Assembly: GCA_020429495.1 (NCBI GenBank)
Contig: JAGQLJ010000044.1
Location: 1-28,377 of the forward strand
Source: Candidatus Dojkabacteria bacterium
GTDB lineage: Bacteria > Patescibacteriota > Dojkabacteria > J137
DNA: 28,377 nucleotides
Direction: 5' to 3'
Shown: piece after piece, positions 7,877 through 16,431 of the stretch
Layout: every line of letters starts with the position of its first letter
How positions within the stretch are numbered: the stretch's first letter is position 1
Made by a program: the position numbers and the translations under genes
Notes under the pieces: generated by a model
The model's database searches: none
Told to the model about the DNA's origin: nothing
The model's input: only the letters and a program-made list of their open reading frames with translations

Positions 7877-8191
7877 TTATTGTTCTAACCCGGTACCTCT
7901 GAATCTAAATATTGTGGGGTTAGCAATTTCTTTTCTATGCACATTCCACGAAACATTCTCAACTCTTACTCCATTTCTTAAAAAATTTAGTAGTGTATCC
8001 TTAAGATTTGGTGTTGAGTTATATAAATCGACTACCCCTTTTATGAAATTTTCTTGAGCCATTGTCAGCTTCCCAGAAAATTTAGGATTAATAAGTGATA
8101 AGCAACTTGAAGTATCTAATTGCTCAGGTCTTTCCTGTTCAGGAAATTCTTGATCTTGAAGTATCTGATCTGTCAGGGAATTTTCGCTCAT
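7877..8191 (-). CDS. Hypothetical acidic small protein
   Basis: I do not recognise this 104-residue protein. The first about 30 residues are Gln/Glu/Pro-rich and probably disordered (MSENSLTDQILQDQEF...). The C-terminal part (about 45-104) looks folded and alpha/beta, with no membrane helix or signal peptide. An upstream ATG at 8224 would add 11 residues, but TATACT at 8215-8210 lies 18 bases before the ATG at 8191, matching other starts here, so I choose 8191. It is divergent from lemA and lies just upstream of tRNA-Gln. No function is inferred. Confidence 0.6.
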   Translation of the reverse strand: MSENSLTDQILQDQEFPEQERPEQLDTSSCLSLINPKFSGKLTMAQENFIKGVVDLYNSTPNLKDTLLNFLRNGVRVENVSWNVHRKEIANPTIFRFRGTGLEQ

Positions 8192-8209
8192 ACTAAAAAA
8201 GTAAGAAGT

Positions 8210-8215
8210 AGTATA
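8210..8215 (-). promoter_or_regulatory. Possible -10 of the small hypothetical gene at 8191
   Basis: TATACT on the minus strand lies 18 bases before the ATG at 8191. No good -35 hexamer is seen at the expected distance. It helps reject the longer start at 8224, which would lie upstream of the transcription start. Confidence 0.4.
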
Positions 8216-8364
8216 GAGGTACACTTTAACGATAGCACGGGTAATTCCTAAATGGAATATTTTTATTTCACGAATTTGTTACACGCTAAAAATACTTTAT
8301 CTTTTATCTAACTCAGAATATAATGCAACATAGATAAAATAATTTACTTATTAATTTAATTTAT

Positions 8365-8928
8365 ATGGGAGCAGTTCTTGGAGGATTTTTAGGACTGATA
8401 CTTTTGCTAGTACTTTTTGTAATAGCACTTTACAACAGACTACAAAAACAAAATGTTTTAGTTGATGAAGCATGGAGTGGAATTGATGTTCAACTTAAAA
8501 AAAGATTTGACTTAATTCCAAACATTGTTGAAACAGTAAAAGGTTATGCAAAACATGAAGAAGGAATCTTTACAAAAGTTGCAGAACTTAGATCTGGAAT
8601 GATGAAAGCAGAGAGTCCAGAAGAGTTGAGCAAATATGAAGGAGAATTAAGATCAACACTTAAAACTTTGTTTGCTGTTGCAGAAAACTATCCTGAACTA
8701 AAAGCAGATCAAAACTTTCAAAAGCTACAAGATTCTCTTCAAAATATTGAAGATGAGCTAGAGGGAGCAAGAAGATATTACAATGGAACAGTAAGAGATC
8801 TAAATAGAATGATTGTTACTTTCCCAAATAATGTAATAGCTGGAATGCTAAACATTACAAAAAGAGAATTCTTTGAAATTGAAGATGCTGCAGAAAGGGA
8901 AAATGTAAAAGTTGACTTTAGCGCATAA
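8365..8928 (+). CDS. lemA: LemA family membrane protein
   Basis: This 187-residue protein has an N-terminal membrane helix (about 4-24) followed by a long-helix bundle. It carries the LemA hallmarks: LVDEAWSGIDVQLKKRFDLIPNIV (about 32-55), VETVKGYAKHEE, AENYPELKADQNFQKLQ (about 112-128) and the C-terminal ARRYYNGTVRDLNRMI with FPNNVIA. Full length for the family. LemA proteins are common in bacteria, but their biochemical role is not settled. TATAAT at 8319-8324 is a candidate -10. A strong hairpin terminator follows at 8950-8983. Confidence 0.95.
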   Translation: MGAVLGGFLGLILLLVLFVIALYNRLQKQNVLVDEAWSGIDVQLKKRFDLIPNIVETVKGYAKHEEGIFTKVAELRSGMMKAESPEELSKYEGELRSTLKTLFAVAENYPELKADQNFQKLQDSLQNIEDELEGARRYYNGTVRDLNRMIVTFPNNVIAGMLNITKREFFEIEDAAERENVKVDFSA

Positions 8929-8949
8929 TATTAGATTCAGTTAAAAGAG

Positions 8950-8983
8950 AGAGACTCTTAATTTAAGAGTCTCTTTATTTTTA
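8950..8983 (+). terminator. Terminator after lemA
   Basis: An 11-bp perfect stem, AGAGACTCTTA and TAAGAGTCTCT with a three-base loop, is followed by T-rich sequence. It lies 21 bases after the lemA stop and ends only a few bases before the next start codon at 8986. Confidence 0.8.
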
Positions 8984-8985
8984 TT

Positions 8986-9408
8986 ATGAAGAACAACGAA
9001 ATTGCAAAATTATATTTTGAAGAAATTTGGAATAAGAAAAATTTTGAGCTAGCTTACGATTTAATCTCTAAAGAACTAACTACTCGTTTCCCTTCTACTC
9101 ACGGATATGGACCTGAAGGATTAATAAATGTAATTAAAGCTAGATATAGCATTTTTCCTGATCTAAGATTTGAAATCATAGATTCTGTATCAGAGGATAA
9201 TAAAATTTGGGTCAGATATAACTTTACAGGTACACATAAGGGTACTTTTTGGAACATTAAACCAACAAATCAAAAAGTTAATTTTGATGGAATTATATTG
9301 TTTAATATAAATTTAGGAAAAATAATTAAAGCGTCTAGTATTCGTGACGAACTCACTCTGCTTGAACAGATTAGATATTTAAATATCAACAAGGATGACA
9401 ATCAGTAG
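8986..9408 (+). CDS. SnoaL-like (NTF2-fold) protein
   Basis: This 140-residue protein matches the SnoaL-like polyketide-cyclase/ester-cyclase group of the NTF2 fold. It starts with a helix (IAKLYFEEIWNKKNFELAYDLI), then a strand-rich core with the G-YGPEGLINVIKARYSIFPDLRFEI segment and a VRYNFTGTHKGTFWNIKPT segment typical of the family. Substrate cannot be predicted; in genomes of this kind such proteins are generic small-molecule binders or enzymes. No signal peptide. The ATG begins about three bases after the lemA terminator, so its own promoter is unclear. Its TAG abuts the stop of the convergent antiporter gene with no gap. Confidence 0.75.
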   Translation: MKNNEIAKLYFEEIWNKKNFELAYDLISKELTTRFPSTHGYGPEGLINVIKARYSIFPDLRFEIIDSVSEDNKIWVRYNFTGTHKGTFWNIKPTNQKVNFDGIILFNINLGKIIKASSIRDELTLLEQIRYLNINKDDNQ

Positions 9409-11055
9409 TTAATCCCTAATCTCCAACTCATCATGAGCAACTAGCCTGCTTAGCATTTGCCCAGCAAGCTCAAATGGGGCAATAACCATATCTGCACCCG
9501 CTTCTAGCAGGGCTTTTCTATATTCTTTTCTTTCTGCATTTACAATAATTTGCACTTCAGGGTGATTTCTTTTTATAGATTGAATAAGAATTAAATTATC
9601 TTCAAGTGTAGGTAGAGTTGAGATAATAGTCTTTGCTGACCCTAAGTTAGCTTCTCCCATAACATCTGATTCTGTTATATCTCCAAACACAACATTATAT
9701 CCATCTTCTTTTAATCTATTAACAACATCAGGATTAAAATCAACAGCTACTATTTCATCTTTCTTATTTTTATATTCTTTTAGAATTGCTGTTCCCATCT
9801 GATCAATTCCAATAACAACTACGTGCTTATTCATTTCTTTTAGTTGAGGTGCTTGTTCGTTAACAGATTTTCTTTCAAAATGCTTTAAGTGATGATGGAT
9901 ATATTTGTAGATTAAATCGCTATTCATGATCATGTATGAAGAAATTGCGAATGTGAATATTCCAACTAGTGTAATCATTGATGCAGTTTGCTCAGTTACA
10001 TGTCCAAGATCTTTACCTAAGAAAATTACAATTAAACTAAACTCTGAAATTTGAGCTACAGTTAATCCAGACATAAAGGCTGTTTTTGCTTTAAATCTTA
10101 ATCCAGTTAGTAAGAATAAAACTATAATAGGATTTCCAATTAGAACAAATAATGAAAAAAATATTGCTGGTCCAATAGATTCTGAAATATTGTCTAAATG
10201 TAGAGACAAACCTAAATGTACAAAGAAAATAATAATAAAGAAGTCCCTCAATGTTCTAATTTTAGAAACTATTTGTAAGCTTTCAACAGCATTTGCAAGT
10301 GCTAATCCAGCTAAAAACCCACCTATTTCTATAGACAATCCAATAGCATCAGAGCTTACAAGCAAGGCAACTCCAAATGCCCAAGCTAAGCTAAACGAAA
10401 AGAGTAATTCTAGCGAATGCGAGATTGAATGAATAATTGTAGGTAATATTTTTTGGCTTAAGAAAATTACAATAGCAAAAACTAATGCAGCTTTAGCCAA
10501 CATTACTATTATAGTTACTATTGATACACTCTCACCTGCTGCTAAACCATTTAATAAGAGTAGGGCAAGGATTGCTACAAAGTCCTGTATCAATAGAAAA
10601 CCTATTGATATTTTTCCATAAAGTGAATTTAAATCGTGTTTATCAGATAGCAGTTTTACAATTACAATTGTACTTGAGAAAGTTAGTGCAATAGCTATAT
10701 ATAAAGATTCTCTCGATTCGTATCCTAGAAGTAGTGCAAGTCCATAGCCAATTAATGAAGTGAATACAATTTGTCCAATACCTGTTATAAGTGCTACCTT
10801 TCCCACAGACCTCAGCTCTCCTACTTTCATCTCCAATCCTAAGATAAACAGTAGCAAGGTAATTCCAATTTTAGACAATGCTTCTAACCCAACTTCATCT
10901 GTAAAATAATCTTGTCCAAGAACACTAATAGAACCTATTAGTAATCCTGTAAAAATATATGCAAGAATTGTTGGAAGTTTTAGTGTCTGCATTACCAATG
11001 AGAGTATGGATGTACAAACGAATATAATGGTAAGTTCAATAAAAATAGTTTCCAT
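9409..11055 (-). CDS. Kef-type monovalent cation:proton antiporter (CPA2) with TrkA-N domain
   Basis: The protein combines a CPA2 Na+/H+ exchanger membrane domain of about 12 helices (residues 1-385) with a C-terminal Rossmann TrkA-N regulatory domain (about 410-525, starting HVVVIGIDQMGTAIL). Motifs include GLLIGSISVLG, LLLFILGLEMKVGELR in an early helix and the SSTIVIVKLLSDKHDLNS segment. It likely exchanges K+ or Na+ for protons at the cytoplasmic membrane, gated by a nucleotide or thiol ligand. The Rossmann loop is GIDQMG, not the standard GxGxxG. A GTG at 11070 is possible, but TATAAT at 11080-11075 places the transcript start there, so ATG 11055 (548 residues) is preferred. Confidence 0.88.
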   Translation of the reverse strand: METIFIELTIIFVCTSILSLVMQTLKLPTILAYIFTGLLIGSISVLGQDYFTDEVGLEALSKIGITLLLFILGLEMKVGELRSVGKVALITGIGQIVFTSLIGYGLALLLGYESRESLYIAIALTFSSTIVIVKLLSDKHDLNSLYGKISIGFLLIQDFVAILALLLLNGLAAGESVSIVTIIVMLAKAALVFAIVIFLSQKILPTIIHSISHSLELLFSFSLAWAFGVALLVSSDAIGLSIEIGGFLAGLALANAVESLQIVSKIRTLRDFFIIIFFVHLGLSLHLDNISESIGPAIFFSLFVLIGNPIIVLFLLTGLRFKAKTAFMSGLTVAQISEFSLIVIFLGKDLGHVTEQTASMITLVGIFTFAISSYMIMNSDLIYKYIHHHLKHFERKSVNEQAPQLKEMNKHVVVIGIDQMGTAILKEYKNKKDEIVAVDFNPDVVNRLKEDGYNVVFGDITESDVMGEANLGSAKTIISTLPTLEDNLILIQSIKRNHPEVQIIVNAERKEYRKALLEAGADMVIAPFELAGQMLSRLVAHDELEIRD

Positions 11056-11074
11056 GATTTTATAATACACTATA

Positions 11075-11080
11075 ATTATA
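11075..11080 (-). promoter_or_regulatory. -10 element of the antiporter gene
   Basis: A perfect TATAAT on the minus strand lies 19 bases upstream of ATG 11055. It implies an mRNA leader of about 12 bases and argues against the GTG at 11070. No clear -35. Confidence 0.5.
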
Positions 11081-11198
11081 ATAAGTAGGAACTTCGTAAA
11101 TAAATAAATTAGAAAAAGGTAACTAACATAGTTGCATTCTTAAAATTATTCATTTAGTATGATGATAAGGATTAAAATATATATTTATTCATACAAAT

Positions 11199-11837
11199 AT
11201 GACAACAAAATTATTTAGACTGACAAGTTTTACATTAGGAATATTAATGTTTCTAACTTTTGCTGTAATGGTATCAGTTAATGCAGTAAGTATTTCACCT
11301 AGCTCAGGTTCTTTTGCAGCAGGTTCAACTCAGACATTTACAATTGTAGCTAATCCACCTGCGACGGGATACAATGCAGCAGCTGTCAACTTAACATTTG
11401 GTGGAATGACAGTAACAGGATATACTCCCCCAAGTGGAGGAGAATTTGTTATCCCAGGTTGTACTGGAGGTACAAATTTTACTTCAACTCAAGTTTGTAT
11501 AAACATAGCAGCAACAGATGATTTTGTTGCTGGAGACTCACTAGGTACTGTAACTGTAACAGTTGGATCAGGAACCACAGCAAGTATTACTAAAGACTCT
11601 GGAACGGAATATACAGGTGTTGGAGTATCAACAGTAGCAAGTACAGGATCTGCGGGTAATTATACAATTACAAGCAGCACATCAGGTGGAACAACAACAA
11701 ATGGAGGTTCAGTTACAGTTTTACCAAATACAGCTACAAATAATTCTTCAAGTATTGGATTAGTATTAGCTGGATTAACATTCTTATCTCTTGGTGCATT
11801 ATCATATGTTTCAATTGACGCAATCAGAAGAGGATAA
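11199..11837 (+). CDS. Secreted surface protein with LPxTA-type cell-wall sorting tail
   Basis: This 212-residue protein begins with a signal peptide (hydrophobic 9-28, likely cleavage after VNA). The Thr/Ser/Gly-rich, beta-sandwich-like region has the opening SISPSSGSFAAGSTQTFTI and resembles the cohesin-like or Ig-like domains of exported CPR proteins. Cys88 and Cys100 could pair. The C-terminus has LPNTA (175-179), a hydrophobic helix (about 186-207) and a basic RRG end: the three-part architecture of sortase substrates, with Ala in place of the usual Gly. Without a sortase it would still be anchored by the C-terminal helix. No sortase gene is in the window. TTGCAT-N17-TAGTAT (11132-11160) is a plausible promoter. 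Confidence 0.75.
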   Translation: MTTKLFRLTSFTLGILMFLTFAVMVSVNAVSISPSSGSFAAGSTQTFTIVANPPATGYNAAAVNLTFGGMTVTGYTPPSGGEFVIPGCTGGTNFTSTQVCINIAATDDFVAGDSLGTVTVTVGSGTTASITKDSGTEYTGVGVSTVASTGSAGNYTITSSTSGGTTTNGGSVTVLPNTATNNSSSIGLVLAGLTFLSLGALSYVSIDAIRRG

Positions 11838-11856
11838 TTTGATATTAATATAAATT

Positions 11857-11887
11857 AAAAGACCTGCTAAAAGCAGGTCTTTTTTTA
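11857..11887 (+). terminator. Strong bidirectional terminator
   Basis: AAAAGACCTGC-TAAAA-GCAGGTCTTTT is a perfect 11-bp stem with A-tract and T-tract flanks. It separates the convergent surface-protein and oligoendopeptidase genes and can work on either strand. Confidence 0.9.
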
Positions 11888-11900
11888 TTCTATAAAAGTA

Positions 11901-13679
11901 TTAAATCTTACCTAGTTTTTCTCCTAAAGAAATAGTTTCTCCTAAAGTGTTTTCAATTAGCTTTAAGCCTTCTTCCCAAACATTAGATGATGAAATATCT
12001 ATATTAATATCCTTTAGCAGTTCTTCAGGACTATTACTATTTCCTGCCCCAAAAAATTGTTTTACTTCATTTATATATTTAGGGTTTGATTCAACTCTAC
12101 TTTGAAGTACTTTAGAAACAAGTAGCCCAAATGCATATGAATAAACGTAAAAAAATCTTCTAAAATGAGTTACGTATATCCACCAATTCTCTGAACCTTC
12201 TGATTGAATAACAGAATCTCCCATGTAAGATTGCATATGTTTTTGAAATATCTTTCCTATTTGTTCTTTTGATAGATAGCCTAACTTTTTGTGCTCAGCA
12301 TGAAGTTCAGTTTCAAAATTGTAGAATGCAATTTGTCTAAATATTGTTGATACATCTGAGTTTAATTTCATCATATACATATTAAATTTAGTTTCATCAT
12401 CAGCATCTTTTAATAATTCTTTAATTACATAATCTTCACAAAATGTGCTTGCTGTTTCGGCTGTACACATTGGGAAATCATAGTTAAGTCCATTTTGTAT
12501 TTGTGAGAGTTCAAAATTAATTCCATGCCCAAATTCATGAGCCATTGTGGTTACATCTGTTAAGCTATTAGTATGGTTTAGCATTACCAATGTTGGTAGC
12601 TTTCTATTAACAGTTATACAAAAAGCCCCCCCAGCCTTTCCTTTTTTAGGATTTACATCAACTTGACCATTTTGAAATAATCTTACAAAAATATTTTCAA
12701 GTTCGCTATCAAGGTTACCAAAGGCATTTTTAACTAGAGTATAGGCTTCATCAAATGGATACTTTTTATAAATATTGTTTATTTCTATATTTCTTTCATG
12801 ATACTCAAGTTTATCTAGACCTAAGACTTTTGCTTTTAATTCATAAAATCTTTTTGAAATTTCAAATGATTTAGTTACAGTTGCAACTAAAGTTTCTACA
12901 GATTCTGCTGTTATGTCATCTGCAATAAATCTGCTTTCATCTGGACGGTTGTACCCTCTAATCTGATCAGTAATTTGTTTATTTTCTAAAACACTATTTA
13001 TTTCATTTTCAGATACTTTTACATAATCCACTAAAATCTGATTAAAAACTTCTGCTGCTTTATCTCTAACTTTTTTATCTCTATTGCTAATTAGCTCAAG
13101 AATTTCAGAAAAGTTTTTTATGTCAGGATTACCTTCTTCGTTCAAAACTTCTCTTTCTTCTTCTGAAAGAAGTGAAGAGAGCATATCAACCCAATTATTA
13201 TGTGAGACTTTTGATTTTAATGTGAGGATTTTTTCTTCACTTTCTGAAAGTATATGAGCTCCAGATCTAAACAATCTTTCTAAAAAGTGTTTATATTCTT
13301 TAAGAGAGTCTGATTCTAAAAATATTGTTTGAATTTGGCTATTAACTTTTGATAGCCGTATCTCAAAGAAGTTAATCTTATTAGCAATTTCAACAGCTAA
13401 TTTATGAATTGAATTATATTTGGCTTTAATTTCAGCATTAGCTTCATCTAGGGTTAGCATCATTGAGTAATAGTACATTTCTTTATCATACTCACCATAG
13501 TTATCTATCCAATTTGAATATTCAACTAATGCTTCTTTTAGTACATCTGCTTTCTCTAACCATTCAAGATTATTATTCCACTTTTCTACAAAATTATTAG
13601 CACTTTCTTCAACTTCTTTTCTAATTCTTTCAAAGTTATCTGGATTCGCAATTACATCTAAGTTCCAATTTTGTTTCAT
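11901..13679 (-). CDS. pepF: M3-family oligoendopeptidase F
   Basis: This 592-residue cytoplasmic zinc metallopeptidase of the M3B/PepF family hydrolyses short peptides. The catalytic motif HEFGH lies at 381-385, preceded by TTMA and followed by the AETASTFCED segment (about 407-416) that supplies the third zinc-binding Glu in this family. The N-terminal helical lobe has the characteristic SNWIDNYGEYDKEMYYYSMM stretch and the C-terminus has the SVIQSEGSENWWIYVTHFRRFFYVYSYAFG block. Full length, no signal peptide. It could degrade peptides delivered through the solute-binding protein encoded at 761-2788; that pairing is inference. The start codon has no Shine-Dalgarno sequence. Confidence 0.93.
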   Translation of the reverse strand: MKQNWNLDVIANPDNFERIRKEVEESANNFVEKWNNNLEWLEKADVLKEALVEYSNWIDNYGEYDKEMYYYSMMLTLDEANAEIKAKYNSIHKLAVEIANKINFFEIRLSKVNSQIQTIFLESDSLKEYKHFLERLFRSGAHILSESEEKILTLKSKVSHNNWVDMLSSLLSEEEREVLNEEGNPDIKNFSEILELISNRDKKVRDKAAEVFNQILVDYVKVSENEINSVLENKQITDQIRGYNRPDESRFIADDITAESVETLVATVTKSFEISKRFYELKAKVLGLDKLEYHERNIEINNIYKKYPFDEAYTLVKNAFGNLDSELENIFVRLFQNGQVDVNPKKGKAGGAFCITVNRKLPTLVMLNHTNSLTDVTTMAHEFGHGINFELSQIQNGLNYDFPMCTAETASTFCEDYVIKELLKDADDETKFNMYMMKLNSDVSTIFRQIAFYNFETELHAEHKKLGYLSKEQIGKIFQKHMQSYMGDSVIQSEGSENWWIYVTHFRRFFYVYSYAFGLLVSKVLQSRVESNPKYINEVKQFFGAGNSNSPEELLKDINIDISSSNVWEEGLKLIENTLGETISLGEKLGKI

Positions 13680-13774
13680 ATTGTTTAATAAATTGTACTA
13701 GCAATTTTACCATTAGAAATTAAGCACGACTAATAGAACTGGTAATCCTCTTTCAGAATGTATAAACTAAGAAT

Positions 13775-15166
13775 ATGAAGAAAACTATACCCAAAGCTCC
13801 AAAGCTAACACTAGCTTTTATAGGCCCTGGCATAGTTTTGATTGCAATGGGGCTTGGTTCAGGAGAATTTATTCTTTGGCCATACCTTGTTGCACAATTT
13901 GGGTTTGGGGTTATATGGGGAGCTTTAGTTGGAATTACTGCTCAGTATTTTGTTAGTAACGAATCTGGAAGATATACACTATCAACAGGTGGAAGCGTTT
14001 ATACTGCATTTGCAAAATTAAATAAACTTATTCCTTCTTGGTTTATTATTTCAACCTTTGCATCATTTGCATGGCCAGGAATAATTGGTGCTGGAGGAAC
14101 AATTTTTGCACACTTATTTGATATTGCTGATGCAAGAATTCCTACAATTGTAATGCTACTTATTATTGGATTATTATTAACATTTAGCGGAAAAGTTTAT
14201 ACAAATCTAAAAAATCTACAGAAATTTTTTGTGGCTGTTTCAATACCAGTTCTATTTTTTATTGCTTTAGCACTTGTTGATTTAGATACTATTACAAATA
14301 TTACTAAGGGCTTAGTTGGAATAGGCAATAATTATTTTCTATTTCCTGAAGGAATTCCTCTAATGGCATTTTTAGGTGCAGTTGCATATTCTGGAGCTGC
14401 GGGAAACTTAATTCTTTCTCATTCATTTTATGTCCAAGATGAGGGTAGAGGAATGGCGAAATATTTGGATACTCAAATGGATAGTAAAAACTTATCAAAT
14501 AAGAATAGAAAAATGATTCCAGAAGGCATTCAGCCAGAAGAGTCAGAAGAAAATATTGGTAATTTTAAACAATGGTTTAAGATTTCTGCATTTGAACAGC
14601 TCTTTAGTTTTTGGTTTTTAGGAATGGTTACTATAATACTTTTAACTATTATTTCATTTAAGCTGACTTTCCCGTATAGCGGTGAAGAAGGATTAGGATT
14701 TGTTTTTCTGCAAGAAAATGCACTTAATATTCAATTTGGATCACTAGTAGGTCTATTCTTTATGATTACAGGAATAACTTTTTTATTTACAACTCAACTA
14801 GGAGTTTTTGAAACTACATCAAGAATAATGACAGAGAATCTTCAGTTAGCTTCAGATAAAATATTACATAGGTTTAATAGAGATTCAATATATTTCCTTG
14901 TACTTTGGATTCAAGTTTTAGTTGCCATTGCAATAACACTTTTAGGATTAGATCAACCCATACAGCTACTTGTTATTCAAACATTCTTTAGCGCACTATC
15001 TATGTTTGTTCTTTCTGGATTGATCTTTTGGTTAAATAATTCAAAATTAATACCTGAATCAATGCAACCAGGATTTTTTAGACAGCTTATGGTTATAGCT
15101 TCTACACTTTTCTTTGGAGCTTTTGTAGTGTTTACCTTACTGGATACTTTTGGGCTTAGATTTTAG
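13775..15166 (+). CDS. Nramp-like membrane transporter with non-canonical metal site
   Basis: The 463-residue integral membrane protein has about 11 helices and the LeuT/APC-fold pattern of Nramp metal transporters. Its N-terminus reads LAFIGPGIVLIAMGLGSGEF, where classical Nramps have GPG...DPGN in helix 1. The helix 6 region reads AVAYSGAAGNLILSHSFYVQ instead of the canonical MPH motif. The DPGN and M-x-H metal ligands are therefore absent, and the transported ion may differ, as in known Nramp-related Mg2+ or Al3+ transporters. The loop of about 60 residues after helix 6 is long and hydrophilic. TATAAA at 13761-13766 would give an almost leaderless transcript. The stop overlaps that of the convergent HAD gene. 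Confidence 0.8.
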   Translation: MKKTIPKAPKLTLAFIGPGIVLIAMGLGSGEFILWPYLVAQFGFGVIWGALVGITAQYFVSNESGRYTLSTGGSVYTAFAKLNKLIPSWFIISTFASFAWPGIIGAGGTIFAHLFDIADARIPTIVMLLIIGLLLTFSGKVYTNLKNLQKFFVAVSIPVLFFIALALVDLDTITNITKGLVGIGNNYFLFPEGIPLMAFLGAVAYSGAAGNLILSHSFYVQDEGRGMAKYLDTQMDSKNLSNKNRKMIPEGIQPEESEENIGNFKQWFKISAFEQLFSFWFLGMVTIILLTIISFKLTFPYSGEEGLGFVFLQENALNIQFGSLVGLFFMITGITFLFTTQLGVFETTSRIMTENLQLASDKILHRFNRDSIYFLVLWIQVLVAIAITLLGLDQPIQLLVIQTFFSALSMFVLSGLIFWLNNSKLIPESMQPGFFRQLMVIASTLFFGAFVVFTLLDTFGLRF

Positions 15167-15771
15167 TTAGTCCATTCCCATAAAAAGAAATCTATACCTG
15201 CTTGTTCAGCTGCTAATCTATCTGATCTTGGGTTATTACCAACAAATAAAAATTCATCTCTGTCAGGTATTTGTTTTCCCTTCTCCTTTAAATTTTCTAT
15301 TAGTTTATAAAATCCATCTGGATAGGGCTTCATTAATTCGACGTCATCTTTTGAAATTATATCTTCAAAATATTCCAGCATTGACTCCTCTTTTAAGATT
15401 TTTTTAATACCTTTATCTGTGTTTGAAGACCAGATGTAGAAAGTATACTTTTCTTTATTTTGTTTAATAAAATCAAATAGATTATTGTTTGCTTCGTAAC
15501 CATCTAAATGATTCAACTCAAAATCTTCTGACATTTGTCTTTCAATATCCCAAACTTTTTTTCCATGCTCTATAACAAGTTCATTTATTGCATCAACATC
15601 TAAATATCTTTTTGTATGTGAATCAAAATGATCTAATCCAATGCCAGATAAAGCTTTATGTCTCATTTCACTAAATAATCCCCAAGGTAAGTTCATCCAG
15701 ACTAAGGTTTCGTCAAAGTCAAAAATTATATACTTTTTGGGATTTTCTGCTAAAAATAGTTTTAAGTTCAT
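15163..15771 (-). CDS. HAD-superfamily hydrolase
   Basis: This 202-residue protein has all four HAD motifs. Motif I is DFDETL with nucleophile Asp18 and Asp20; motif II is the Ser in IWSSNT; motif III is the Lys in KPYPDGF; motif IV is FVGNNPRSDRLAAEQAG, where GNNPRSD provides the acidic residue and replaces the common GDxxxD. The cap region between motifs I and II is helical (C1 type, about 30-100). Likely a soluble phosphatase of phosphoglycolate-phosphatase or nucleotidase type; the substrate is unknown. Its TAA and the transporter TAG share the four bases TTAG. Confidence 0.85.
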   Translation of the reverse strand: MNLKLFLAENPKKYIIFDFDETLVWMNLPWGLFSEMRHKALSGIGLDHFDSHTKRYLDVDAINELVIEHGKKVWDIERQMSEDFELNHLDGYEANNNLFDFIKQNKEKYTFYIWSSNTDKGIKKILKEESMLEYFEDIISKDDVELMKPYPDGFYKLIENLKEKGKQIPDRDEFLFVGNNPRSDRLAAEQAGIDFFLWEWTN

Positions 15772-15827
15772 ATTTCATTTTACTACACTACATTGCAAAT
15801 TTTGCCATTCAATGTGAGAATCTAACC

Positions 15828-16406
15828 ATGAATCAGAAAACAATTCTTACATTTCTACCAATAGTTTTTCTAATTTGCATGTGTGTTTTTCTTCTAGGGC
15901 TATATTATGCATATACACAAAATAAAAATAGTGACTTTTTTAATCCTTCTAATCAAACATGTAATTATTCTGATGAAAGTTTATCCCTAAGCCTAGATTA
16001 CTCATGTGACTGGTCAGTTTATAACGATGGCATTTCCTACATTGATAAGGAATATAATGATATGTTAATTAAGGATACGTTACATTTCTTTAAAGGAGAT
16101 AACGAAGTTTTAGTTCAAGTATTCAAAGTAAATCCAACAGGAAGTTATTTTATTCTAAATCAGGATTACACTTTTGAAGAAATAAACGATAATATGATTA
16201 TATATAAGAAAGAGAATTACGATTTATATAGATTTGCTGAAAAATTTGATTGTAATCAATTAGAAGAAAAAAGGTATGTTACTGGTTCTTCAAATACAGT
16301 TTGCGGAAAAACAATGTTTTTGAGAAATGAAGTAACTTTACAAATTAGAAGCGATTTAAACAATCAAGATATAAGCGAATTTATAGCAACAATTGTAGCA
16401 AACTAG
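15828..16406 (+). CDS. Hypothetical membrane-anchored envelope protein with four extracytoplasmic cysteines
   Basis: I do not recognise a family. The 192-residue protein has one N-terminal membrane helix (about 5-28) with no proper lipobox, then an extracytoplasmic domain rich in Asn, Asp and aromatic residues. Four cysteines in that domain (near residues 46, 60, 142 and 159) could form two disulfides. The layout suggests a small bitopic surface domain. It is divergent from the HAD gene (56-bp gap) and 25 bases before the next unknown gene, with which it may be co-transcribed. No Shine-Dalgarno sequence. Confidence 0.6.
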   Translation: MNQKTILTFLPIVFLICMCVFLLGLYYAYTQNKNSDFFNPSNQTCNYSDESLSLSLDYSCDWSVYNDGISYIDKEYNDMLIKDTLHFFKGDNEVLVQVFKVNPTGSYFILNQDYTFEEINDNMIIYKKENYDLYRFAEKFDCNQLEEKRYVTGSSNTVCGKTMFLRNEVTLQIRSDLNNQDISEFIATIVAN

Positions 16407-16431
16407 TACATATATTAAGAATAAGATTACT

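Noticed and set aside
8192..8224. Upstream ATG giving an 11-residue longer product
   Set aside because: The -10 candidate TATACT lies inside this extension, so the longer start would not be on the transcript.
10190..10432. Plus-strand ORF opposite the antiporter
   Set aside because: Shadow frame with low-complexity Lys/Asn composition.
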